A DNA stretch of 64,000 nt from an uncultured bacterium (GTDB taxonomy: Bacteria > Bacteroidota > Bacteroidia > Bacteroidales > UBA932): contig CASGCS010000003.1 in NCBI GenBank assembly GCA_949300025.1, forward strand, positions 1-64,000. The letters run 5' to 3'. Both the position numbers and the translations under genes were made by a program. Positions within the stretch are counted from its first letter, which is position 1. Every line of letters starts with the position of its first letter. Under the pieces are notes generated by a model. It made no database searches, was not told where the DNA came from, and saw only the letters and a program-made list of their open reading frames with translations. Below, in pieces: positions 17,512 to 25,443 of the stretch.

Positions 17512-19503
17512 TTATTGTTCCTTTTCTCTGTTTTCAAGCATTTTAAACAAATACTCCAAATCCTGCGGCGCGACATTCTTTGCCAACACCACATTGTTTG
17601 CATCGAGCAGGTATATCTGCGGGACCTCTTTCAGGAAATAATTTTCAAAGATAACACTACTTTTCGTATCATCCCACAAATTTATCCAGTCCAGGTCATT
17701 TTCAATAATATACTTGAGCCATTTGTTACGGTCGCGCGCAGTATTGACTGCAATTATCCTGCAATCGAGAGCATCTGCATACCTCTTCTTCAAATCCTTT
17801 AGAAGAACTGTCGTCTGGCTGCAGACTCCGCAATCAGGTTTGAAAAAATAGAGCAGCTTGTATTTGCCGCCGATGTCCCACAGGGAGAGAGAGGCTCCTC
17901 CTTCATTGACGAGATGCAGGTTTGCCGCCCGTTCTCCGAGCCGGTTCATATTGAATGCCTCCACAGCCTCTTTCAACTGCATGATATAATATTCGTCATT
18001 CCAGAGTGAAGCCTGCGGCACAATATATTTTTCCGCAAGATATACACTGCCCTGCTGCATGGCGTAACTGTCGGCCGAGGCCAGATAGAGGTAAAGTTCA
18101 TCCGCCACTCTTTTATACAAATCCCCGTTGCGGGAGACTCTGCTGCAAACCGTATCTATAGTCCGCTCCACAAACTGCCTGTCTGTCTCTCCTCCGGCAA
18201 AGCAGCCATCAAAAAGACGGTGCATTTGGTCGCGCTCCGCCGAGAAACTGTCCAACAGCTGCCTCAGGCTTCCGGCATCGAGATTGCGCCCCACAATTAC
18301 TCCATGTCTGTCTATCAGAAAAAGCTTTGGTGTGGAGAGAACGCCGTAAAGAAGATGGTAAGAACTTTCCGCTTCCGGATCCCATACATTAACCCAGTTC
18401 ACAAAGGGGTTGTAACTGAAAAAATGTTTGTCTACATAACCTTTCCAGCGTGAAGAATCCGTACCTGTATATACGGAATAAAAATTGAGCACCCCTCTCT
18501 GATAATTGTCAATCACATTCACGATTTCAGGAGTCTGTGCGGTGCAATTCACGCAATCGTCGGTATAAAAATAGAGAATCGTGAATTCACCGCCGTGAAC
18601 AGTCTCTATCAGACTTACGACACGGCCGGAGGTATCTTCTAGAGAGAGTTCCGCCGCTCTCTTTCCTACCAGCGAAGATGTATTAAACATAACGAAACTC
18701 TTTATCAGAAAGAGCTTGTCGCTATCTTCCAACTCTATTTCACCGTTCAGAAAATAATTTTCCGCAATATGGCAGGCAACACCTTCATGCCCCATGATCT
18801 TACTGTTATAGAACAGGTCAAATGCCTCTTCCGCCACAAGGGGCCTGAGATTTTCGGCAGACATTGCAATAAGGCTGTCTACCTTTGCAATCGCAACGCT
18901 GCAGCTGTTCATCTCCACTTTTTTCAGATATTCTACAATGTAGTTTCTTGCAAACCGGCTGTGCTCAACCTTGCTGTCGCAAACCAGGGCATATATGTCA
19001 CTGCTGCTGGAACTCATCTTCAAAAAACTCTCCAGAAGAGAACCTCCTGCCTTTTCTGAAACCTCCAGATAGAGGCTGTCAATTATTTTCTGCATCTGTC
19101 CGGCAGAGGAAAGACTCTTCCAGCCCTCTTTCAGAAAATTCTGGAACCGGGCAAAGTATCTGTTCTCTTCACTTCCGCGTTCATGAAGCAGTTTGCCGGA
19201 TGACATTCTGAATTCCTCCTTTACATAACCTGTCCGCGAAACGAAAAATTCAAATATCCCTCCACTGTACCTGACAGAATACTCTCCGGGAAGCAGCGGC
19301 GATTTTCCCTTGAAGAGAAACACTCCCTCCTTATCTGCCATTACAGAATCTATGTCAACCTTCCTGTCCCATTGCAAAAGTTGCAGGTACGCTTTTCCAC
19401 CGCTCTCACCGGCATCTACTGCAATCCTGTATCCTGTTCTGGAATAGGCGGAACAGGATATTGCAACCAGCAACAGAGTGAAAAAATATTTAAGGACACC
19501 CAT
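17512..19503 (-). CDS. Exported protein with two thioredoxin-like (TlpA/AhpC) domains
   Basis: 663 residues with a signal peptide (KYFFTLLLVAISCSAYSRT). The N-terminal part looks like the DUF4369-type beta domain often fused to Bacteroidetes TlpA proteins. Two thioredoxin folds follow, each with a CxxC: DDCVNCTAQTPE near residue 315 and PDCGVCSQTTV near residue 562. Two intact redox sites in one chain suggest periplasmic disulfide or electron relay work. It sits between coaD (21 bases) and the dehydrogenase (10 bases). The partner is unknown. Confidence 0.8.
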   Translation of the reverse strand: MGVLKYFFTLLLVAISCSAYSRTGYRIAVDAGESGGKAYLQLLQWDRKVDIDSVMADKEGVFLFKGKSPLLPGEYSVRYSGGIFEFFVSRTGYVKEEFRMSSGKLLHERGSEENRYFARFQNFLKEGWKSLSSAGQMQKIIDSLYLEVSEKAGGSLLESFLKMSSSSSDIYALVCDSKVEHSRFARNYIVEYLKKVEMNSCSVAIAKVDSLIAMSAENLRPLVAEEAFDLFYNSKIMGHEGVACHIAENYFLNGEIELEDSDKLFLIKSFVMFNTSSLVGKRAAELSLEDTSGRVVSLIETVHGGEFTILYFYTDDCVNCTAQTPEIVNVIDNYQRGVLNFYSVYTGTDSSRWKGYVDKHFFSYNPFVNWVNVWDPEAESSYHLLYGVLSTPKLFLIDRHGVIVGRNLDAGSLRQLLDSFSAERDQMHRLFDGCFAGGETDRQFVERTIDTVCSRVSRNGDLYKRVADELYLYLASADSYAMQQGSVYLAEKYIVPQASLWNDEYYIMQLKEAVEAFNMNRLGERAANLHLVNEGGASLSLWDIGGKYKLLYFFKPDCGVCSQTTVLLKDLKKRYADALDCRIIAVNTARDRNKWLKYIIENDLDWINLWDDTKSSVIFENYFLKEVPQIYLLDANNVVLAKNVAPQDLEYLFKMLENREKEQ

Positions 19504-19524
19504 TGTCTCTGTTTGATATACGGC

Positions 19525-19998
19525 CTATTTGAGAATGGAGAGATCTACACCCCGTGGCAGAAACAGCGAAGCGTCTCCACCGTGAATCAGCACGTCGCGC
19601 ACTACGGTTGACGATATAAAGGAGTACTCCTGACTTGCAGGGATGAAAAGGGAGACTACATCTGGATACATCTTTTTGTTTGCCTGGGCAATTACGCTCT
19701 CCAGTTCAAAATCCGTAGTGGTTCTCAATCCTCTTATTATACATTGCACGCCGAGCCTTCGGCACAAATCTATGGTCAGATCGGGATATGTGCATATCTC
19801 TATGCCGGAGAGATGCGCCGTTGCGGCTTTGATTATTTCAATTCTCTGTTGCAAAGTAAAATAACCGTTACGCTCTTTTGTAGAATTGTATCCTATCGCG
19901 ATATAAATCTTGTCGAACAGTTTTAAAGCCGATTCCAACACATCGTAATGGCCTATGGTAAACGGGTCGAACGACCCGGGAAAAATCGCTTTTCGCAT
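19525..19998 (-). CDS. coaD: Pantetheine-phosphate adenylyltransferase
   Basis: 157 residues, normal length. It makes dephospho-CoA from 4'-phosphopantetheine and ATP, the penultimate CoA step. The nucleotidyltransferase motif FPGSFDPFTIGHYDV (residues 6-20, HxGH variant TIGH), RGLRTTTDFE and the ISSTVVRD motif are all present. It is the first gene of the leftward run down to the META lipoprotein, with its own promoter at 20020. Confidence 0.96.
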   Translation of the reverse strand: MRKAIFPGSFDPFTIGHYDVLESALKLFDKIYIAIGYNSTKERNGYFTLQQRIEIIKAATAHLSGIEICTYPDLTIDLCRRLGVQCIIRGLRTTTDFELESVIAQANKKMYPDVVSLFIPASQEYSFISSTVVRDVLIHGGDASLFLPRGVDLSILK

Positions 19999-20018
19999 GA
20001 CAGTCAGTTAAAATTTAG

Positions 20019-20039
20019 GCAAAAATAACATATTTTTGC
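20019..20039. promoter_or_regulatory. Back-to-back divergent -7 boxes forming a perfect palindrome
   Basis: GCAAAAATA-aca-TATTTTTGC is a perfect 9-bp inverted repeat. Each arm is a TATTTTTG -7 box: the left arm faces coaD (minus, 20020-20027) and the right arm faces the lipoprotein at 20088 (plus, 20031-20038). The starts of the two boxes are only three bases apart, so the promoters must share polymerase footprint. Confidence 0.6.
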
Positions 20040-20087
20040 ATATCGGGTTACCTATTTGCCACACATGCTTTTACATTTATTTATATT

Positions 20088-20981
20088 ATGACAAAAAGAA
20101 CTGTTTTTCAAATTATTGCACCTGTCATTACTGTTTTTTTCATGATTGGATGCAACAAAACCGATACGTCCCGTATAGAGATAAGGCTTGCAGAGCGCAG
20201 CGCCGATGCAATATCCGGCAGCGATTTCATAAAACTGACAGACACTCTCGGTTTCGAGCAGAGGGAAGAGCTTATTGCCGATGAGATATTATCCGGAAAC
20301 ATTCCAGGCATGTTGCGCACATTCCGCACTATAGAATACGATGCTCCGGATGCAGAGGGCACACTGCACAAAGTAGAGCTCAATATCCTGCCCGATTACC
20401 TTGCAATAGGCTCCGACAGCGATTTTGTAAGGATGCCCATGGGGCCCTTGACAGCACAGAGAATTGCCGATTCGCTCTACTGCTCAATGCCTACCGCAAT
20501 GATTGTGGACAAGATAGCGGCAGCGTCAGAGGGAGCGATAGAACCTTTCCCATTCAGGCCGCTCGGCGACAGGAATACAAGACCCGTCACCTTTGAAGAC
20601 AGCAACAACGCCATAAACGCCCTCTACAAGGCAAAGGGGTACAGTCCCGGACAACTTATAAGCGGGTTGAAGAAAGATGTCATCATAACCAACAAAATTG
20701 CCGATGACACCTCGCGCTCCAACCATGTAACCATCTACGGATGGCACTATCCTGACGGAAGCAGAATACAGCCGTCAAACAATGTGCATGTGAATTATTA
20801 TGTAGATTACAGCCATGGAATAAGATTGATATACAGAACAATAAAAATCGACGGAGTCGAATGCGACATTAAGCAGGCTCTCAAGGACCCGCTGCTTTAC
20901 AAACTGCTCAGCGATGAAGAGGGGCCGATGAGCCGCCCGACATACAGCGGCGACACGCTGCATCCATCCGTTACCTTGTAA
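20088..20981 (+). CDS. Lipoprotein of unknown function
   Basis: 297 residues. The hydrophobic start ends in MIGCNKTD, a lipobox with Cys about residue 22. I recognise no named domain. A conserved-looking middle, NILPDYLAIGSDSDFVRMPM, and VTIYGWHYPDGSRIQP with an HVNYYVDYSHGIRLIYR segment suggest a compact globular extracytoplasmic protein; the DxxxGIR-type histidine-rich region could be an active site. It is divergent from coaD and its end overlaps the convergent lnt gene by 11 bases. No function is assigned. Confidence 0.75.
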   Translation: MTKRTVFQIIAPVITVFFMIGCNKTDTSRIEIRLAERSADAISGSDFIKLTDTLGFEQREELIADEILSGNIPGMLRTFRTIEYDAPDAEGTLHKVELNILPDYLAIGSDSDFVRMPMGPLTAQRIADSLYCSMPTAMIVDKIAAASEGAIEPFPFRPLGDRNTRPVTFEDSNNAINALYKAKGYSPGQLISGLKKDVIITNKIADDTSRSNHVTIYGWHYPDGSRIQPSNNVHVNYYVDYSHGIRLIYRTIKIDGVECDIKQALKDPLLYKLLSDEEGPMSRPTYSGDTLHPSVTL

Positions 20982-22611
20982 TATATTTTCGACTCAGGCG
21001 CCTTACCACAGCCATTACTGTAAAAAGATAAAAGAGGAAAACGGAAACACGTCCGGTAATATCGCCGTAGGTGACAAAAACAGTCTGCCTGTCATTGAGC
21101 GGAAGACGGGCAGAGAGCCTATCCTTCTGCCACCACTCCGTAGATGATACTATTTCTCCACGCTCGTCAATAAAGGCTGAAATTCCGGTATTTGCGCTTC
21201 TTGCAATGGCTCTGCGCGTCTCTATGGCCCTCAGGCTCGAATATGACAGATGCTGCCGGTATCCCGGGGTATCTCCCCACCATCCGTCATTTGTTATGAC
21301 ACTCATTACATTTGCCCCCTCAAGAACATACTCTCTGTAAAAATCTCCGTAAACAGATTCATAACAAATTGCAGTTCCAATCTTTACAGAATCATCTGTC
21401 ATAAAGACCTCGCGCCGGGGCTGCGGTGCAAAATCTCCCATGGCTCCGCCCAGGTCTATATTGAGTTTTTTCATAAAGCCGAAAAGTTTCCTGTACGGAG
21501 TGCTCTCCACCAACACTACCAGTTTGGATTTATGATAGAACTCATATTCACCGTTCCTGCCTAAAAACAGGGCGGTATTGGATCTGTCATACCACCTCTC
21601 GCCATGAATATGGCGGGCTGTCGGCGTAGGAGATGATGCAGAATTGTAAAAGGTGTCTGTCACCGCGCCTATTATAATATTTGTACCGTGCTCCATTGCA
21701 TAGCTGCGGAATCTGCTGAAAGAACTGTTTGTCCTCGGGTTGTTTTCAATCAGGGCCGCTGCAGCCGTACGCGGAGAAATGAATGTCTCCGGAGCGATTA
21801 GAAAATCCGCCGTGCAACCCTCCATAAGTCCGGTCAATATTTTGTCCTGGTCATACTGAGACTGTGAAAACTTTCTGTTGTAAGGGTCTATGTTGGGCTG
21901 CAGGAGAGCAAATGTCCGGTATCCGTCTCCACCGGAAGGCTCATATGGCTCTACCTTGTAATTATAGTAAATCAGATGCGAAAACGCCATTGGCACTGCA
22001 TAGAGCAGAAAAAGTGAAATTACCGATTTTTTAACCTTCTCGCCCGAGATATAGAGCAGTATGATTCTAAAAAGAAGTGTATTTACCAGCAATATCCATA
22101 ACGAGCCGCCGAGCACTCCGGTATATTCGTACCACTGAATGGATTTAAGTGAAGTTGCAAAGGAATTGCCGAGCACAAGCCATGGCCATGAAACATCCCA
22201 GTTGAAATAGGCATGCTCCCATGCCAGCCATACTATTGTGAAATAGAGATACGGCAGGTAACCTCTTGTCAGCCTCTTGAACCACCTGAAAAGGGCAAAG
22301 ATGAGAGCCATCTGCAGGGCATTGAGGGTTACGGCCGCTATCGCTCCGTAAAGAGTGGCCTTATATATCCAGAAGGTTGTAAAGATATTCCACAGCAGGA
22401 AACAGATATAGTACCTGACCCAGAAATGTTTCATTTTCCTGTCGGTTGCAATATGCTCCGCTGCAAAAAGCGGTATGAAAGCCACGAGCGAGACCCATCC
22501 GGTACCGGGCAGCAGAAACGGCATCGACAGCATTACGGATGATAAAAATATCAGAATCCAGGTCAGAAGGGAGACATTTCCCGATATAAATCCATTTTTT
22601 TGCCGCATCAT
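20971..22611 (-). CDS. lnt: Apolipoprotein N-acyltransferase
   Basis: 546 residues. It has an N-terminal multi-helix membrane part, then a carbon-nitrogen hydrolase domain. The nitrilase-type Glu is in LIAPETFISPR, the Lys in YHKSKLV and the Cys in IGTAICYESVYG. It adds the third acyl chain to lipoproteins at the inner membrane. This fits the many lipoproteins in the window. Its own -7 box lies at 22680-22687. Confidence 0.94.
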   Translation of the reverse strand: MMRQKNGFISGNVSLLTWILIFLSSVMLSMPFLLPGTGWVSLVAFIPLFAAEHIATDRKMKHFWVRYYICFLLWNIFTTFWIYKATLYGAIAAVTLNALQMALIFALFRWFKRLTRGYLPYLYFTIVWLAWEHAYFNWDVSWPWLVLGNSFATSLKSIQWYEYTGVLGGSLWILLVNTLLFRIILLYISGEKVKKSVISLFLLYAVPMAFSHLIYYNYKVEPYEPSGGDGYRTFALLQPNIDPYNRKFSQSQYDQDKILTGLMEGCTADFLIAPETFISPRTAAAALIENNPRTNSSFSRFRSYAMEHGTNIIIGAVTDTFYNSASSPTPTARHIHGERWYDRSNTALFLGRNGEYEFYHKSKLVVLVESTPYRKLFGFMKKLNIDLGGAMGDFAPQPRREVFMTDDSVKIGTAICYESVYGDFYREYVLEGANVMSVITNDGWWGDTPGYRQHLSYSSLRAIETRRAIARSANTGISAFIDERGEIVSSTEWWQKDRLSARLPLNDRQTVFVTYGDITGRVSVFLFYLFTVMAVVRRLSRKYITR

Positions 22612-22644
22612 TACCTTCTCTTTTCTTAAACCGCTTTATTTTAT

Positions 22645-22687
22645 TACTTTTGTCTCTGCGCTGCAAATGCGCTGCACTGCAAAGATA
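22645..22687. promoter_or_regulatory. Divergent promoters of lnt and the LysE-type gene
   Basis: TACTTTTG at 22645-22652 reads rightward to the LysE-type gene, with TTTC 19 bases upstream. TATCTTTG at 22680-22687 reads leftward to lnt. Between them is a short direct repeat, GCGCTGCA at 22660 and again 11 bases later, which could be an operator. The two promoters overlap and face each other. Confidence 0.5.
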
Positions 22688-22707
22688 AAAATTATAAGTT
22701 TCGCATT

Positions 22708-23340
22708 ATGCTTATAGCTTTAATAAAGGGATTCATTGTAGGGCTCGGGGCCTCCATACCACTGGGGCCGCTCGGGGTCCTGTGTGTGCAGAAAACTATA
22801 AGCAAAGGGCGCAACTCCGGTTTTTTTACCGGGCTTGGCGCCTCTGTTTCAGATACTTTCTATGCCGGAATAGCCCTGCTAAGTTTTGCATTTGTAGACA
22901 ATTTCATAGCCGAACACAGGGCTGTAATAATGCTTATCGGCGGTATTATAATTGTTCTGATAGGTCTGAAGGTCTATCTGACCAACCCCATAAAGCAGAT
23001 AAAGCAGAAAAACACCAACAAAAAACATCTGGAGGACTTTATCGAAGCACTGGTCATGACCATATCCAATCCAGGGGCCATGTTCCTCATACTAGGCCTG
23101 TTTGCTGTAGTAGGGCTGCGTTCCCCATCCGGCGGCCAGGAAAGTTCAGCCATAACGATATTGTGGGGGGTGTTCCTGGGAACGGTAGCATGGTGGTTTT
23201 TCCTTACTACGACAATCAACAGATTCAGAAAAAGATTCCGCCTCAGACAACTGATGTTCATAAACAGGATAGCAGGCGTTGCAATAGCCACGCTAGGAAT
23301 AGTCTCGGTTTTCGACGGAATTATAAAAATGGTTGTCTGA
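22708..23340 (+). CDS. LysE/RhtB family amino acid exporter
   Basis: 210 residues with about six membrane segments. The family start GLGASIPLGPLGVLCVQKTISKGRNSGFFTGLGAS (split here across residues 12-46) is clear, and VMTISNPGAMFLILGL is the second conserved block. It likely exports an amino acid or related metabolite; the substrate cannot be read. It converges on ugd, with 19 bases between the stops. Confidence 0.88.
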   Translation: MLIALIKGFIVGLGASIPLGPLGVLCVQKTISKGRNSGFFTGLGASVSDTFYAGIALLSFAFVDNFIAEHRAVIMLIGGIIIVLIGLKVYLTNPIKQIKQKNTNKKHLEDFIEALVMTISNPGAMFLILGLFAVVGLRSPSGGQESSAITILWGVFLGTVAWWFFLTTTINRFRKRFRLRQLMFINRIAGVAIATLGIVSVFDGIIKMVV

Positions 23341-23359
23341 CAGCGCCTCCCCCCGCAGG

Positions 23360-24685
23360 TCAGTACGCCTTTTTCCCTATTGAATAGTACCGGAATCCGT
23401 TGTCGCGCATCTCGTCTGCCGAATAGATATTTCTTCCGTCCACTACAATACGGCCTTTCATCGCCTTTTTCAGCCTGTTCCAGTCTATCACCCTGAAAAG
23501 TTTCCACTCTGTGACAAGTGCCAATGCATCTGCACCTTCAACTGCCTCATACTGAGATGCCGCGTATTTGATTGAATCGCCAAGATACCTGTTTCTCGAT
23601 TCATCCATTGCAACAGGGTCATATGCGGTAACTTCAGCCCCCGCCTCCAGCAGCAGCCTGATAATGACCACCGAAGGAGCCTCGCGCATATCATCCGTCT
23701 CAGGTTTGAATGACAGCCCCCATACTGCAATCCTTTTTCCTTTGAGATTTCCATCGAAGGCCTTAAGCAACTTTTCAAAGACCACCCTCTTCTGAAGCTG
23801 GTTTACATGCTCCACAGAGGCTATCACCTCCATCTTCACTCCATGCTCCTCGCCAGTCTTCACCAGGGCCTTTACATCTTTGGGAAAACACGACCCTCCG
23901 TAACCGCAACCCGGATAGAGAAACTTGCTGCCTATCCTGCTGTCGGATGCTATGCCTGCTCTGACCTTGTCTATGTTCGCCCCTGTCGCCTCACAAAGGC
24001 GCGCCATCTCGTTCATAAAACTTATACGGGTGGCCAGCATGGCGTTAGCGGCATATTTGGTCATCTCGGCAGAGAGAATATCCATCATTATGACTCTGTA
24101 ATTGTTAAGCTGGAACGGGCGGTACATTCTCTCCATCAACTCTTTGGCGCGGAGAGAGTCTACACCTATCACTATTCTGTCGGGGCTCATGAAGTCTTTT
24201 ATGGCAGAGCCCTCCTTCAGAAATTCGGGATTGGAAGCGACATCGAACGGAATATCCTCCCCTCTTTTTTCAAGTTCCTCCCTTACCGCCTCCGTGACTC
24301 TGTTGGCCGTGCCGATTGGAACCGTGCTTTTGGTAACCAGCAGCGTATATTTCCTTATAAGTCTGCCGAACGTGCGGGCCACCTCCAGCACATATTGCAA
24401 ATCAGCGCTGCCGTCTTCTCCCGGAGGAGTTCCCACCGCTATGAATACCGCATCGCAACTGTCTATGCAACTTGCGAGCGAGGTTGAAAACGAAAGGCGT
24501 CCGTTGGCCCTGTTTTTCTTTACAATCTCTTCCAGCCCGGGTTCATAAATCGGAATTATGCCGTTGCACAGGCTCTCTATCTTTTTAGAATCTATATCTA
24601 TGCATGTAACGTTGATTCCCATTTCAGAGAAACATGAGCCCGAAACGAGCCCCACATATCCGGTACCTACTATCGCTATATTCAT
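23360..24685 (-). CDS. ugd: UDP-glucose 6-dehydrogenase
   Basis: 441 residues. It oxidises UDP-glucose to UDP-glucuronate with NAD for surface polysaccharides. The Rossmann start IAVVGTGYVGLV-type (here IAIVGTGYVGLVSGSC), the FLKEGSAIKDF motif and the catalytic cysteine in YPGCGYGGSCFPKD (about residue 262) are intact. No other sugar-nucleotide genes lie nearby, so it stands alone. Confidence 0.96.
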   Translation of the reverse strand: MNIAIVGTGYVGLVSGSCFSEMGINVTCIDIDSKKIESLCNGIIPIYEPGLEEIVKKNRANGRLSFSTSLASCIDSCDAVFIAVGTPPGEDGSADLQYVLEVARTFGRLIRKYTLLVTKSTVPIGTANRVTEAVREELEKRGEDIPFDVASNPEFLKEGSAIKDFMSPDRIVIGVDSLRAKELMERMYRPFQLNNYRVIMMDILSAEMTKYAANAMLATRISFMNEMARLCEATGANIDKVRAGIASDSRIGSKFLYPGCGYGGSCFPKDVKALVKTGEEHGVKMEVIASVEHVNQLQKRVVFEKLLKAFDGNLKGKRIAVWGLSFKPETDDMREAPSVVIIRLLLEAGAEVTAYDPVAMDESRNRYLGDSIKYAASQYEAVEGADALALVTEWKLFRVIDWNRLKKAMKGRIVVDGRNIYSADEMRDNGFRYYSIGKKAY

Positions 24686-24830
24686 ATCTTTATCTTACTA
24701 ATGCAACAAAACGGCCGATATTTGCATCTTGATTCCGCATCCGGCTGCAAACAGCGGCAGAAAGCATGAAAACAAATGCCGTGCCGCCCTTTTATGCCGA
24801 TGCAGCGGACAAAGGTAAAAATAAAAGTCG

Positions 24831-24838
24831 TATCTTTG
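24831..24838 (+). promoter_or_regulatory. -7 box of the tmRNA promoter
   Basis: TATCTTTG ends 12 bases before the first base of the tmRNA acceptor stem. No clear TTTG lies at the -33 spacing. The stretch 24686-24830 between ugd and this box holds nothing else recognisable. Confidence 0.7.
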
Positions 24839-24850
24839 CCAAAGTTAACC

Positions 24851-25246
24851 GGGGATGTTTTGGTTTTGACATCGGATTAATTGCCGGGTAAGCATGCCGA
24901 GCGTTGTGAGTATGGCTCGCTAATCCTAACTTTCAAGCCTATAAATGGCGAAAACAACTATGCACTCGCTGCGTAATAAACCAAGTTTATTACCTTAATC
25001 CACTACGCCAAGGTTGCGTCAGGGACGAGTATCCTTCTGCACTTTATACCTGTTATGTGCAGTAAACAGGGTATCATTCAAACGGGTTGCACGCGTTCAC
25101 TCCTCTAAGACGCGCCAAGATTAAGAGGATACGGTCCGGGTGGCTTGCCTGCAAGCAGCCCTCTCCCGACAATCAAGAACAGGCTAAGCATGTAGAAAGC
25201 TCTGCAGTGGTTCGTTTGGACGGCGGTTCGAGTCCGCCCATCTCCA
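24851..25246 (+). ncRNA. ssrA: Transfer-messenger RNA
   Basis: 396 bases. The 5' end GGGGATG pairs with CATCTCC near the 3' end as the acceptor stem, and the T-arm GGCGGTTCGAGTCCGCC lies at 25222-25238. The tRNA-like domain is followed by the tag frame and a long pseudoknot region. The 3' CCA is not encoded: the discriminator A at 25246 is followed by CAA. It rescues stalled ribosomes and tags the product GENNYALAA, a Porphyromonas-type tag. Confidence 0.97.
24947..24976 (+). other. tmRNA proteolysis tag reading frame
   Basis: The resume codon GGC at 24947 begins GENNYALAA, followed by TAA and a second in-frame TAA. The ALAA end is the degron recognised by Clp proteases; a clpC gene is in this window. 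Confidence 0.93.
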
Positions 25247-25287
25247 CAATAAACGGTCGCACTCGCGACCTTTTTTATTGTGGAGAT
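25240..25287 (+). terminator. ssrA terminator nested in a 48-nt palindrome that includes the tmRNA 3' end
   Basis: The inner hairpin GGTCGC-actc-GCGACC (25255-25270) is followed by TTTTTT. An outer perfect 14-bp arm pairs 25240-25253 (ATCTCCACAATAAA) with 25274-25287. The left arm contains the last seven bases of tmRNA, so read-through RNA could fold away the acceptor strand. Confidence 0.85.
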
Positions 25288-25443
25288 ACACTCCCTTTAA
25301 ACCCCCGCTGTCATTGCCAGCACCCCATCGGGGTAATACGCGACATCCGTCGCGGGCCTTACGGCCTTATTAACGGTCGCACTCGCGACCTTTTTTATTG
25401 TGGAGATACACTCCCTTTAAACCCCCGCTGCCATTGCCAGCAC
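25252..25443. repeat. 72-bp direct repeat, 120-bp period, downstream of ssrA
   Basis: 25252-25323 and 25372-25443 are identical except for one base (25311 T, 25431 C). Each copy carries the GGTCGC/GCGACC terminator and TTTATTGTGGAGAT. The 48-bp spacer contains three small perfect hairpins: CCCC-atc-GGGG, GCGAC-atcc-GTCGC and GGCC-ttac-GGCC. The second copy ends at the stop codon of the convergent HD gene. Confidence 0.95.
25375..25396 (+). terminator. Second copy of the ssrA terminator
   Basis: GGTCGC-actc-GCGACC followed by TTTTTT, an exact copy of the first terminator, but without the ATCTCCACAATAAA arm on its left, so only the short hairpin can form. Confidence 0.75.

Noticed and set aside
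25252..25443. Possible CRISPR-like repeat unit
   Set aside because: Only two copies, 72 bases long, each carrying a terminator, with no spacer series and no cas genes.
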